Source: an uncultured Pseudomonadota bacterium (lineage in GTDB: Bacteria; Myxococcota_A; UBA796; SXON01). From it: a stretch of DNA of 64,000 bases. Numbering within the stretch: the first letter of the stretch is position 1; the number at the start of each line of letters is the position of its first letter. Where the stretch lies: positions 50,092-114,091 of the forward strand of contig CAIXRH010000053.1 in the NCBI GenBank assembly GCA_903921785.1, written 5' to 3'. Below, piece by piece: positions 8,507-16,578 of this stretch. The notes under the pieces were generated by a model that saw nothing but the letters and a program-made list of their open reading frames with translations, ran no database searches and was not told where the DNA came from. Position numbers and translations under genes: made by a program.

Positions 8507-9064
8507 CTATTTCTTCTTGCCGGGGGCCAGCAGCATGAACATCTGCTTGCCATCCATCCGGGGGGGCTGCTCAACGATCGCGATCGGGCCGAGGCGCTCG
8601 GCGAGGCGCCGGCACTGCTCTTCGCCAATGTCCCGGTGGGCGATCTCGCGGCCGCGGAAGCGGACGGTGACCTTCACCTTGTCGCCATCGGCGAGGAAGC
8701 GCTCTACGGCGCGGAACTTCACGTCGAAGTCGTGATCATCGGTCTTGGGGCGGAGCTTGATCTCCTTGATCTCGACGATGATCTGGTTCTTGCGGGCTTC
8801 AGCTTCACGCTTCTTCCGCTCGTACTTCAGCTTCCCGTAGTCGGCGATGCGGCAGACGGGGGGGCGGCCCATCGGGGCGACTTCAACGAGGTCCATCCCG
8901 CGCTCACGCGCGAGCGCCATCGCCTCCATCGTGTCCATCTCGCCGAGCTTCTCTCCCGCGTCGTCGATGACGAGAACGCGAGGAACGCGAATACGCTCAT
9001 TGACCCGAGGCTCGTTACGCTCGGGCGGCGACTGCATGGAATCACGACGAGGGGGACCGCGCAA
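8507..9064 (-). CDS. infC: Translation initiation factor IF-3
   Basis: 185 residues. The N-terminal domain is marked by 'VNERIRVPRVLVIDDAGEKLG', the linker by 'KYERKKREAEARKNQ', and the C-terminal domain by 'IKEIKLRPKTDDHDFDVK'. IF-3 prevents subunit re-association and proofreads the start codon. The proposed start is TTG at 9064, with GGAG 5 bases upstream; an in-frame ATG at 9037 has no Shine-Dalgarno. Non-AUG starts are normal for infC, usually AUU/AUC. It is 31 bases after tRNA-Val on the same strand; thrS is not adjacent. Confidence 0.95.
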   Translation of the reverse strand: MRGPPRRDSMQSPPERNEPRVNERIRVPRVLVIDDAGEKLGEMDTMEAMALARERGMDLVEVAPMGRPPVCRIADYGKLKYERKKREAEARKNQIIVEIKEIKLRPKTDDHDFDVKFRAVERFLADGDKVKVTVRFRGREIAHRDIGEEQCRRLAERLGPIAIVEQPPRMDGKQMFMLLAPGKKK

Positions 9065-9095
9065 AAAATCTCCGAGACTGGGGGAAAGGGAAAGG

Positions 9096-9170
9096 TGGTT
9101 GGCACGGAGGGATTTGAACCCACGACCCCCGCCGTGTCAGGGCGGTGCTCTGCCGCTGAGCTACGTGCCA
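9096..9170 (-). tRNA. tRNA-Val (anticodon GAC)
   Basis: Minus-strand cloverleaf with acceptor TGGCACG/CGTGCCA, D stem GCTC/GAGC, anticodon stem CCGCC/GGCGG with loop CTGACAC giving GAC, T loop TTCAAAT, and encoded CCA. One T-T mismatch is visible in the T stem. It decodes GUC/GUU. It sits between lipB (15 bases upstream) and infC (31 bases downstream) on the same strand, so it is probably processed from a shared transcript. Confidence 0.93.
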
Positions 9171-9185
9171 GCGAGTGGGCGCCAT

Positions 9186-9836
9186 CTACATCCGAGGGCC
9201 GACGCTGTCAAGGGCCTGCGTGTGCTCGGGCGCGCACACCCGGCGCGCGACGGCCTCTCCCACCGCTGTCCAGGCCACTTCGGGGCTCGGCGCCGCGCCG
9301 AGGAGTCGGGCGACGGAGGTGACGCCGCCATCGGTGATCCCACAGGGGGTGATCAGCGAGAAGCCGCGTAGGTCGTTGACCAGGTTGAGGGCGAACCCGT
9401 GCATGGTGATGCTCCGGGAGACATGCAGCCCGATCGCGGCCACCTTCTCCCGGCCGACCCACACCCCGGGGTAGCCTTCGCGAGGCCCCGCCGGGAGTCC
9501 TTGGGTGCCGAGCCAGTCCGCCAGCCCCGCCTCGATCGCGGCGACCAGTCGGCGGACCCCGAGCGTGGACGCGTCCACGAAGAGGTAGCCCACGAGCTGT
9601 CCCGGCTCGTGGCAGGTGGCGAGGCCGCCCCGCTCGGTGCGAACGAGGTCGTACCCGGCGGCGGCCACCCTCGCGTCGTCGACCAGGGCGTCCCGGCGGC
9701 CGGTGGTGATCACGGGGAGGTGCTCAAGGCCCCACATCGCCTGCGGAGCGTCGCCCCGGGCCACGTCATCCCGGTATCGCCGCTGTTCTTCCAAGGTCTC
9801 CGCGTAGCGGAGCGTGCCACGCCAGGTCAAACGCAC
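9186..9836 (-). CDS. lipB: Octanoyl-[ACP]:protein N-octanoyltransferase
   Basis: 216 residues. LipB moves octanoate from ACP to lipoyl domains, the first step in making the lipoyl groups used with E3 (lpdA is nearby at 3846). Motifs: 'RTERGGLATCHEPGQLVGY', 'REKVAAIGLHVSRSITMHGFALN' with the catalytic Lys, and 'TPCGITDGGVTS' with the catalytic Cys. The start is GTG 9836, placed 5 bases after TAGGGG; GTG 9842 is an alternative. The track's 506-residue ORF runs on through the divergent gene and is not real beyond here. lipA is not in the window. Confidence 0.93.
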   Translation of the reverse strand: MRLTWRGTLRYAETLEEQRRYRDDVARGDAPQAMWGLEHLPVITTGRRDALVDDARVAAAGYDLVRTERGGLATCHEPGQLVGYLFVDASTLGVRRLVAAIEAGLADWLGTQGLPAGPREGYPGVWVGREKVAAIGLHVSRSITMHGFALNLVNDLRGFSLITPCGITDGGVTSVARLLGAAPSPEVAWTAVGEAVARRVCAPEHTQALDSVGPRM

Positions 9837-9872
9837 GCGCACCCCTAACGTCGTGGCGATAGGCTCGCCCCG

Positions 9873-10763
9873 ATGGACGGACCCGCCACCAGCACCACCG
9901 CCGCGCTCCGCGACGCTTTCTCCCTGCTCGGGCGCTCGATCACGGGCTGGCTCCTGCCCGTCGTCCTCATGGCCTGGTTCAGTGCGCTCCCGGAGGCCCT
10001 GGCCGCCCGTCACCTCGACGACATCGTCGCCGCGGTCGCGGGACCCGGCGGCTTCGATCTCGATCTCATGGGGGGCATCGCGTATGCCGGCCTCGTGGCG
10101 ATGCTCTTCAAGCTGATCCTCGACCTCGTGGCGCTCCAGTGGGCCTTCACCGTGCTGGCCGACGTGGCCGCGGGCCGTCCGGTCAGCCTCACCGGGGGCT
10201 TGCGCCGGATGGCCTCGTGGAAGCTCCAGTTCAGCTGGCTCGTCTCGGGCACCCTGGTGAGCATGGGTACCGGCATCTGGTACTTCGGCGGGTGCTTCCT
10301 CCTGCTCCCGCTGGGTTTTGCGGTGGCGGAGGCGTACGAGCAGCAGAACGGCATGGCCGCGCTCGGGGAGTCGGCGCGGCTGGGCCTGCAACGCGGACCC
10401 AACGGCGCGCGGCTCGGCATGTCGATGGTCATCGCCTCCACCGGCTTGCTCTTCGCCGCGCTGGTGCTCTCCTGCGGGGTGGATGTCGGCGGGTCCTTCT
10501 TCTCCAGCGGCCCCGACCTCGAGGCGCTGCTTGCCGTGCTCGGAAAGGTGGACCCGGCGCGGCCCGAGCTGCTCGTCGGCGCGCTCATCCACGCGCTGTT
10601 CCCCACGCCTTCCTGGCCGGAGACCATCACGACGATCCTGGTCTCGCCGGCTCGTCAGCTCGTGGAGGTGGCGCTGTTGGGCGTCCAGCTCGTTGCCTAC
10701 CACCACGCGCGGAGGCTGGTGCCGCCGCCCGTCCCTGCCCCGGGCGACGTCGCCCTCGCCTGA
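9873..10763 (+). CDS. Polytopic membrane protein, unknown function
   Basis: 296 residues with about six hydrophobic segments (e.g. 'WLLPVVLMAWFSAL', 'LVAMLFKLILDLVAL', 'GTLVSMGTGIWYFGGCFLLLPLGF', 'MSMVIASTGLLFAALVLSC', 'LVEVALLGVQLVAYH'). No enzymatic motif is seen. The layout is like small bacterial 'glycerophosphoryl diester phosphodiesterase membrane domain'-type or DUF975-like proteins, but I cannot assign a family. It is divergent from lipB with only 36 bases between the starts. TAGGCT ends 7 bases before the ATG, suggesting a leaderless mRNA. Confidence 0.75.
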   Translation: MDGPATSTTAALRDAFSLLGRSITGWLLPVVLMAWFSALPEALAARHLDDIVAAVAGPGGFDLDLMGGIAYAGLVAMLFKLILDLVALQWAFTVLADVAAGRPVSLTGGLRRMASWKLQFSWLVSGTLVSMGTGIWYFGGCFLLLPLGFAVAEAYEQQNGMAALGESARLGLQRGPNGARLGMSMVIASTGLLFAALVLSCGVDVGGSFFSSGPDLEALLAVLGKVDPARPELLVGALIHALFPTPSWPETITTILVSPARQLVEVALLGVQLVAYHHARRLVPPPVPAPGDVALA

Positions 10764-10796
10764 GCGGCCCGCCGCGTCCGGCGGACCGTTGCCGGC

Positions 10797-12728
10797 TCAG
10801 ATCGACTGGAGGAAGGCGACCAGATCGTCCTTCTCGGCGGCGCTGAGCCCGCCGGTGGAGCCCATCTCGCCGTGCGCGGCCGACTCCACGACGTCGAGGA
10901 GGGTGCTCGCCGAGCCGTTGTGCAGGTACGGCGCGCTGGACGCGATGCCCACCAGCGAGGGCGTGTTCACGCCGCCGAGCCCGTACAGGTCGTGGTGGTC
11001 GTTGTCGGTGAAGTAGGGCGCGGGGTGGCACGAGGCGCAGGCCACGTCGGCCCGCTCGAACACCGTCTGGCCGCGCGCGACGGCGTCATCCGACACGCCC
11101 TTCCCCGGCACGTCCACCTCGGTGATCTGCTCGATGAACGCCTGGATCGCCTTGGCGTCGCCGGAGGTGATGTCCACACCGCCCATGCGGCCCTGGCTGG
11201 TGAGGGTGGCCTCGGCGGCGATCGTGTCGACCCCGCTGGTCCAGGTGTAGGGGGCGGTGTCGGCGACCGCCGCGGCCAGCGTGGGCGTCTGGCGGACGGA
11301 GTCCGCGAACGTCCAGGTGACGCCGTCGTTGCGGCCCTCGAAGTGGCAGGTGGAGCAGGAGATGCCCGCGCCGTCGGCCGCCATACGGGAGTCCGTCGCG
11401 CTGAAGAACAGCTTCCGCCCCAGCTCCACCTCGGGATCGAGCTCGGCGCTGATGCCGGTGTGGGACTTGCCGCCCGCCATCACATCGGCCCGGGTGGTGG
11501 CGACCTCGCTGAGCAGCACGTTGACCTTGGTGCGGCCTTCGCTCACGTCGAGCTCGCGGAGCGAGTGGTCGAGGAACGAGTCGACCAGGGCGGTGTCGTC
11601 GTCGAGGAAGGCGGCGCCGCGGGGGCCGGCGTCCATCGAAGCGAAGACCCCCACCGCGCCCGCGAAGCCGTGATCGCCCGGGGTCGCGGTGGAGAAGCCG
11701 CCGGTGTCGCCGGCGAAGGCATCGCCTTCGGCGGCCAGGGTGGTCAGCGAGACGACCACGGCGACGGACGAAGACTCCATCGTGACCACCATCACGTCGC
11801 CCCGCGGGGGCATCGACACGCTGGTGGGGTAGCTGCGGACGATCTCGGAGTGATCGTTGAAGTCGGCGGTGCCGGCGAGGAACACTGCGCGCGGCGTGTC
11901 CGTGACGTTGCCCGACGCGTCGAGCTCGGCGACCATCACCCCGGGGTTGATGCGGCTGGTGACCACCGCGTTCGACGACGCGTAGCCGCCGCCGACCGAC
12001 GCAACGCCGGAGGAGGTCGGGTCGTCGACGGGGGTGAGGTTGTCCACGAAGAGGCCGGGGACGGCGAGGCGGCTGCCGTCGGACGAGATCCACATGTCGC
12101 CGGTGAGGCGGCGGGTGAGGCGATCTTCGCCGGTGGTGCCGGCGCCGGTGGGGGAGGGGAGCTCCACCTCGGCGACGGTGCCCGCCGCGAGGTCCACCCG
12201 AGAGAGCGTGCCGCCCATCGCGCTGGCGACGAACAACGCATCCCCCGACGGGTGCAACGCCAGGAAGCTCGGGTGCCCGGCGACCGGGAAGCGGCGAACC
12301 TCGGCGAACGAGCTACCGTCGAGCTCGACGACCGCCTCCTCCTGGGAGAGCGCGACATAGATCCGGGTGCCATCTTCCCGGGCGACGACGCCGAGGGGCT
12401 CGGCGCCGACGTCGATCTTCTGGTCGACCGACAGCTTGCCGCCGGCATCGGTGAGCACGGCCAGGGCCCGCTCGCCGCGGAGCGTCACGAAGACCTTGTC
12501 GCCCGCACGGGCCACGCGCTGGGGCAGCGAGCCCACCTCGACCGAGGAGATCTCCCCGGAAGACGCCTCGTATCGGGCGAGCTGGCCGCCCGCCTCATCC
12601 ACCACCAGGACCGACCCGAGATCGGCGCTGGAGATGACGGTCTGGGAACCGGTCGGGAACGTCGACTCGGTGAGCCCCGCGGAGCACGCCGCGAGGACAA
12701 CCGGGAAAAGCAATGGCAGACGACGCAT
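10797..12728 (-). CDS. YVTN beta-propeller / di-heme cytochrome c peroxidase-like lipoprotein
   Basis: 643 residues starting at 12728 after a good AAGGAG. 'LLFPVVLAAC' is a lipoprotein signal. Residues ~40-330 form a repeated propeller ('GSVLVVDEAGGQLARYEA', 'RALAVLTDAGG', 'GDALFVASAMGG'). Residues ~440-643 are a di-heme c region with two CxxCH sites, 'CSTCH' and 'CASCH', plus 'TPSLVGIASSAPYLHNGSASTL', typical of the cytochrome c peroxidase/MauG-like superfamily. It is likely an extracytoplasmic redox enzyme or peroxidase. Propeller plus di-heme fusions are common in myxobacteria; the substrate is unknown. Confidence 0.85.
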   Translation of the reverse strand: MRRLPLLFPVVLAACSAGLTESTFPTGSQTVISSADLGSVLVVDEAGGQLARYEASSGEISSVEVGSLPQRVARAGDKVFVTLRGERALAVLTDAGGKLSVDQKIDVGAEPLGVVAREDGTRIYVALSQEEAVVELDGSSFAEVRRFPVAGHPSFLALHPSGDALFVASAMGGTLSRVDLAAGTVAEVELPSPTGAGTTGEDRLTRRLTGDMWISSDGSRLAVPGLFVDNLTPVDDPTSSGVASVGGGYASSNAVVTSRINPGVMVAELDASGNVTDTPRAVFLAGTADFNDHSEIVRSYPTSVSMPPRGDVMVVTMESSSVAVVVSLTTLAAEGDAFAGDTGGFSTATPGDHGFAGAVGVFASMDAGPRGAAFLDDDTALVDSFLDHSLRELDVSEGRTKVNVLLSEVATTRADVMAGGKSHTGISAELDPEVELGRKLFFSATDSRMAADGAGISCSTCHFEGRNDGVTWTFADSVRQTPTLAAAVADTAPYTWTSGVDTIAAEATLTSQGRMGGVDITSGDAKAIQAFIEQITEVDVPGKGVSDDAVARGQTVFERADVACASCHPAPYFTDNDHHDLYGLGGVNTPSLVGIASSAPYLHNGSASTLLDVVESAAHGEMGSTGGLSAAEKDDLVAFLQSI

Positions 12729-12800
12729 GTGCGCTCCTTTCCGTGGCCCACCGCCATCATGCCACGGGCGACCCCGACCGTCATGGGGTAACGTGAGAAA

Positions 12801-13688
12801 ATGCCGATGACGGTGCTCCTCCTGGCTGTGACGACCGCCTGGGGGGCCGACCCCGCTGCCGACGCCGCTCCCGCTCCGACGTCCACCGAGCCCGTCCCCG
12901 GCGAGCCCGACTCCACCGCTCCCGTGGCGGCGCCCGCGCCCTCCGTGGACGCCGACGCGCTCTACCTCCAGGCCCTCGACGCCTGGAACACCGGCGACAC
13001 CGAGGGCGCGCTCACGCTCGCCACTCGCGCCAGCGCAGCCTCCGAAGGCGCCCACGAGCCCGCCGCCCTCCTCCGCGCCTACGCCCTCCTCCGCGTGAAG
13101 CGCGGCGACGAAGCGCTCGCCGTCCTGCACGAGCTTGCGGATACCGCGCAGACCCCCGAGGTCAAACGCGCCGCTTCGCGGATGTGGCACCGCTACGCCG
13201 ACCGCAACTCCCGGGACGAGCCTTCGATCACCGGTGGGCTACAGGTGGCCGGGCGGTTCACTGGCGAGTCCCTGGCGATCGGGGCCGGCTACACCCTCGG
13301 TTATGACCAGCCACTCCGAGGACCGGTCGGCTTCGCGGTGGAGCTGTCGGGCTACGACACCTCGTCGGGGGCGCCCATCCTCGCCGGCCCGGTGCTCGAC
13401 GTGCTTGGAAGCGCCCACGTGCCCTTCGGCGGCAGCACCTGGGCGCTCCGGGTGAAGGCGGGCCCGAGCGTCTGGTTCTCCCACGGCGTCATCTACGGCG
13501 ATGAGCTGGTGCCCCAGGTCGGCACCCGCGCCATCCTCGGCATCGACACCCGACCTTGGCGCGCGGTCGGCTTCTCCTTCGACGCTGGCGCCTGGGCCTG
13601 GCCCGGCCTCGCGGAGTCGCTCCCTGCGTGGCAATACGAGTGGGACCTGCGCGCCGGCATGGTCATCTGGTTCTCCAAGTCGCGCTGA
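12801..13688 (+). CDS. Secreted TPR plus outer-membrane beta-barrel-like protein
   Basis: 295 residues. A short signal 'MTVLLLAVTTAWGA' is followed by an Ala/Pro-rich linker, a TPR-like helical stretch (~45-125: 'ALYLQALDAWNTGDTEGALTLA', 'RGDEALAVLHELA') and a C-terminal set of alternating strands (~140-295: 'GYTLGYDQPLRGPVGFAVELSG', 'WALRVKAGPSVWFSHG') like a small porin or autotransporter-type barrel. TAACGT ends 6 bases before the ATG, so it may be leaderless. No specific function can be given. Confidence 0.75.
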   Translation: MPMTVLLLAVTTAWGADPAADAAPAPTSTEPVPGEPDSTAPVAAPAPSVDADALYLQALDAWNTGDTEGALTLATRASAASEGAHEPAALLRAYALLRVKRGDEALAVLHELADTAQTPEVKRAASRMWHRYADRNSRDEPSITGGLQVAGRFTGESLAIGAGYTLGYDQPLRGPVGFAVELSGYDTSSGAPILAGPVLDVLGSAHVPFGGSTWALRVKAGPSVWFSHGVIYGDELVPQVGTRAILGIDTRPWRAVGFSFDAGAWAWPGLAESLPAWQYEWDLRAGMVIWFSKSR

Positions 13689-13695
13689 GACCGGG

Positions 13696-13783
13696 TGTCG
13701 AAGGAGCGGCGGTCGAGCCTCGGCGTGCCGCCCGGGAGCGCCGCAGTCGAGGAGCCATCGCCGTGAGAATGGCGAGGCGGGCG
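13696..13783 (-). repeat. Dispersed intergenic repeat, copy C (inverted)
   Basis: Minus-strand copy in the 204-base gap between convergent genes. On the minus strand it reads GCCATTCTCACGGCGATGGCTCCTCGACTGCGG, then GGGCGGCACGCC. The second half is poorly conserved. The rest of the gap (to 13892) shows nothing else. Confidence 0.55.
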
Positions 13784-13892
13784 GGGGTGCCTCCGAGGCG
13801 CCGTGCCGCTCACCGGCGGGGACCCGGGGCCGCGGGAGCGGCCGGCGGCCAGCGCCTGTGGAGGGCTTGCCCGCCTACCAAAAACAACGGAC

Positions 13893-15914
13893 TCAGGCCG
13901 GCTTGACCCACGCCACCACGGAGCCCGCCTCGACGGCGGCGCCGTCCGCCACCGTCCAGCGTTCGAGCACGCCTTCCATCCCGGCCGCGACCGGGGCGAA
14001 GGTCTTCATCACCTCGATGAGCCCGATGGTCTTGCTGGTCGTGAGCACCGCGCCCGGCTCGGCGTAGTAGGGATCGCGCGGGCTCGGCCGCCGCCAGAAC
14101 GTTCCTGCGGTGGCGACGCGCAGGGGGACCAGGCCCTCCGCCGGCGCTTCCACCGCCACGACCTCCTTCGCCGTCTCTTTCGCGGCCGCCACCCCGCCCT
14201 TGCTCAGCAGCACGAGGTCGTGGAGCGACCAGATGCGCGGGTTGCGCACGCGCCGCGGCGACTGCCACGCCATCTCCACGATCGCCTCGATGTACCGGCG
14301 GATGTCCCCGAGGGGGATCACCTCGTCGGTGTCCATGCGGGCCGCGGCGCCGATGGGCTCCATGTCGGCCTCGATGCGGGCCGCGGTCTCGTCCATGGCG
14401 TGGGCGATACGGGCGCGTTCGTCGGGGTCGGCGCTGGCGATCTCGAAGTTGTCGTCGAGCTTGGTGTTGAAGGCGGCGATCGCGAGCGTGCGGCCCTCCA
14501 TGACCGCCTGCCGGGTGAGCGGCGTGCTGAGCTGGAGTACGGGGAGGTACGGAAGCCCGGCCATGGCGTAGTATCCGGCGCCGCTCGCCTTTCGCAGGAG
14601 AACCGTCATCATCGGCACGGTGTTCGTGCTGTTGGTGTAGATGAGGGAACTCCCGTAGCCCAGGAGCCCGAGCGCCTCGGCCTCCACGCCGATGTCGAAG
14701 CCGGCGATGTCCTGGAGCCACACGATGGGCAGGCCGTCCTCGTTGCAGGAGCGGGAGAACGCCGAGATCTTCGCGATGCCGTCGCGGTAGAGGATGCCGC
14801 CGCCGCGGAGCTCGCCGGCGCGGTCGGGGTGAGGGGTGGGCAGGACGTTGTTGGCGATGAACCCGCACCAGAGCCCGTTGACCCGCCCCACACCGCACAC
14901 CATCTCCTGGCCCCGCTCTGGCATCACCTCGCAGAACAGCGAGTCGTCCACGAGGCGGGCGAGCACGTCGCGTACGTCGTAGGTGTGGCGATGGTCGTCG
15001 GGGAGGAGGGCGCCGAGGTCGGCGGGGGCGTGCTTCGGGGCCGCGGGCTCGGCGCCGTGGCGGTAGAAGTCCACCGCCGAGCTGGGCAACCGCGCGACTT
15101 CCTTCCGGATGAGGGTGATCGCGGTCTCATCGTCGGGCACCCGCTCGTCCGCGCAGGCGCTCTGGTGCACGTGCACCTCGGGGCCGCCGATGTCGAGCGA
15201 CGTGAGCTTCTGGGACTTCGCGCCCTTGATCAGCGCGGCGCCCGCGATCACCATGTACGCCGACTCCGTCATGTAGACGCGGTCGGAGATGATCGGCATG
15301 TACCCGCCGCCGGCGATGCAGTCGCCGAAGACGCCGGCGATCTGCGGAACCCCGGAGGCCGCCAGCACGCTGTTCATGCGGAAGATGTGCCCCGCACCCG
15401 TGCGGCCGGGGAAGGACAGCGCTTGTTCGGGGAGGAAGAGCCCCGAGCAGTCCACGAGGTAGACGACCGGCACCTTGAGCTGGAGCGCCATCGTCTGCGC
15501 CCGCTCGATCTTCTCCGGCGAGAGCGGCCACCACGAGCCGCTCGCCACCGTGTTGTCGTTGGCGATCACCACGACCCACTTGCCTTCCACCCGGGTGAAC
15601 GCCGTGACCACGCCCGCGCCCGGCGCCAGCTTCTTGCTGCCCTTGAAGTGCCGTCCCCAGTTCACGTAGCTGCAGACCGGGAGGATGTCGGCGCCCGGAT
15701 CGGCGAGGCGCACCAGCCGCTCCCAGGTGGTGAGCTTGCCCTTCTCATGGACGCGTGCCGCCGCGTCGGCGCCCCACCCGTCCCGGACCACCGCCTGCTT
15801 CTCCGCGAGCGCGGCCTCGCGGACCGCGTTTCGTTCGACGCGCGCGGCCACCGTGGCGGGATCGAGCGCCTCCGCGAGGGGGCGGCCGAGGGGGGCGAGC
15901 GGGACGAAAGCCAT
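13893..15914 (-). CDS. Acyl-CoA carboxyltransferase fused to a biotin carboxyl carrier domain
   Basis: 673 residues. Residues ~1-570 are a full beta+alpha carboxyltransferase of the propionyl-CoA carboxylase beta/glutaconyl-CoA decarboxylase alpha type: '[40 protein letters not shown]' contains the oxyanion-hole region, and '[12 protein letters not shown]' and '[10 protein letters not shown]' lie in the second half. Residues ~595-673 form a biotinyl domain laid out like AccB ('[20 protein letters not shown]') with biotinylation site 'EVMKTF'. No biotin carboxylase domain is present and none is encoded nearby. It should carboxylate or decarboxylate an acyl-CoA; the substrate is not predictable. 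CCGGAG supports the start. Confidence 0.88.
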   Translation of the reverse strand: MAFVPLAPLGRPLAEALDPATVAARVERNAVREAALAEKQAVVRDGWGADAAARVHEKGKLTTWERLVRLADPGADILPVCSYVNWGRHFKGSKKLAPGAGVVTAFTRVEGKWVVVIANDNTVASGSWWPLSPEKIERAQTMALQLKVPVVYLVDCSGLFLPEQALSFPGRTGAGHIFRMNSVLAASGVPQIAGVFGDCIAGGGYMPIISDRVYMTESAYMVIAGAALIKGAKSQKLTSLDIGGPEVHVHQSACADERVPDDETAITLIRKEVARLPSSAVDFYRHGAEPAAPKHAPADLGALLPDDHRHTYDVRDVLARLVDDSLFCEVMPERGQEMVCGVGRVNGLWCGFIANNVLPTPHPDRAGELRGGGILYRDGIAKISAFSRSCNEDGLPIVWLQDIAGFDIGVEAEALGLLGYGSSLIYTNSTNTVPMMTVLLRKASGAGYYAMAGLPYLPVLQLSTPLTRQAVMEGRTLAIAAFNTKLDDNFEIASADPDERARIAHAMDETAARIEADMEPIGAAARMDTDEVIPLGDIRRYIEAIVEMAWQSPRRVRNPRIWSLHDLVLLSKGGVAAAKETAKEVVAVEAPAEGLVPLRVATAGTFWRRPSPRDPYYAEPGAVLTTSKTIGLIEVMKTFAPVAAGMEGVLERWTVADGAAVEAGSVVAWVKPA

Positions 15915-16003
15915 GCGGGCTCCGGGGGGCCGCGGCTCCTAACCGGCGCAACGGGGTGGGGCGTGCGGGGCGCGCGATGCGGTTCGGTGGCCGCGGTCGG
16001 ACG

Positions 16004-16549
16004 CTACTGCGCCTTCCCCGAGAACGTCCCGTCCACCTCGTAGGTGTCGTCGCGGTAGCGGAAGTCGGCGGCCAGCTTCTTGCCGTCCGCGGTGCCCTCG
16101 ACGTCGACGTCGACGCCGGAGCGCCCGAGGTCCACCGCCCACACCGCCGTGAGCGTGCCCTTCTTCACCGCGCCGGCCACGTCCCCGCTCACGGAGAACT
16201 CGCGGTCCCCGCAGTCCGCGGTCCCGGTCGTGGTGCCGTTCACCTCGACCACGAGCTCGAAGGAGCCAGAGCACGACGTCTGCCACTGTTCGCCGTTCTG
16301 GCTGTAGCTGAGGGTGCCTTCCACGTCGCCCGCGTAGGTGACCGGTTGGGCGTCGGTGCCGGTGTCTTGAGCGCCGGTGTCCTTGCCTCCCGTCTCTCCC
16401 GTCCCCGTGTCTCCGCCGGCGGTGTCCGCGCCGCCGCTGTCGGCCGCGGTGTCACGGCCTTGGCCGTCTCCCTTGGCGGGGTGGTCGAAGACGATGCTGT
16501 CGGGGGCGCAGGCTACCGCCAGGGCGGCCAGGAGGGTCAGGTGGCGCAT
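16004..16549 (-). CDS. Lipoprotein with DTG-rich linker
   Basis: 181 residues. 'MRHLTLLAALAVAC' is a lipoprotein signal, then a ~45-residue low-complexity Asp/Thr/Gly spacer ('DTAGGDTGTGETGG'), then a small all-beta domain (~70-181) with two Cys. No family recognised. TAAGCT ends 6 bases before the ATG. It lies 89 bases past the carboxyltransferase start and 29 bases after the end of the large MopE-repeat gene, same strand. Confidence 0.75.
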   Translation of the reverse strand: MRHLTLLAALAVACAPDSIVFDHPAKGDGQGRDTAADSGGADTAGGDTGTGETGGKDTGAQDTGTDAQPVTYAGDVEGTLSYSQNGEQWQTSCSGSFELVVEVNGTTTGTADCGDREFSVSGDVAGAVKKGTLTAVWAVDLGRSGVDVDVEGTADGKKLAADFRYRDDTYEVDGTFSGKAQ

Positions 16550-16578
16550 GTCCGAAGCTTACCACACGGGACCCGGGA

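Noticed and set aside
9186-10706. 506-aa minus ORF taken as one lipB protein
   Set aside because: Only the last ~216 residues are LipB; the rest is antisense to a convincing membrane-protein gene.
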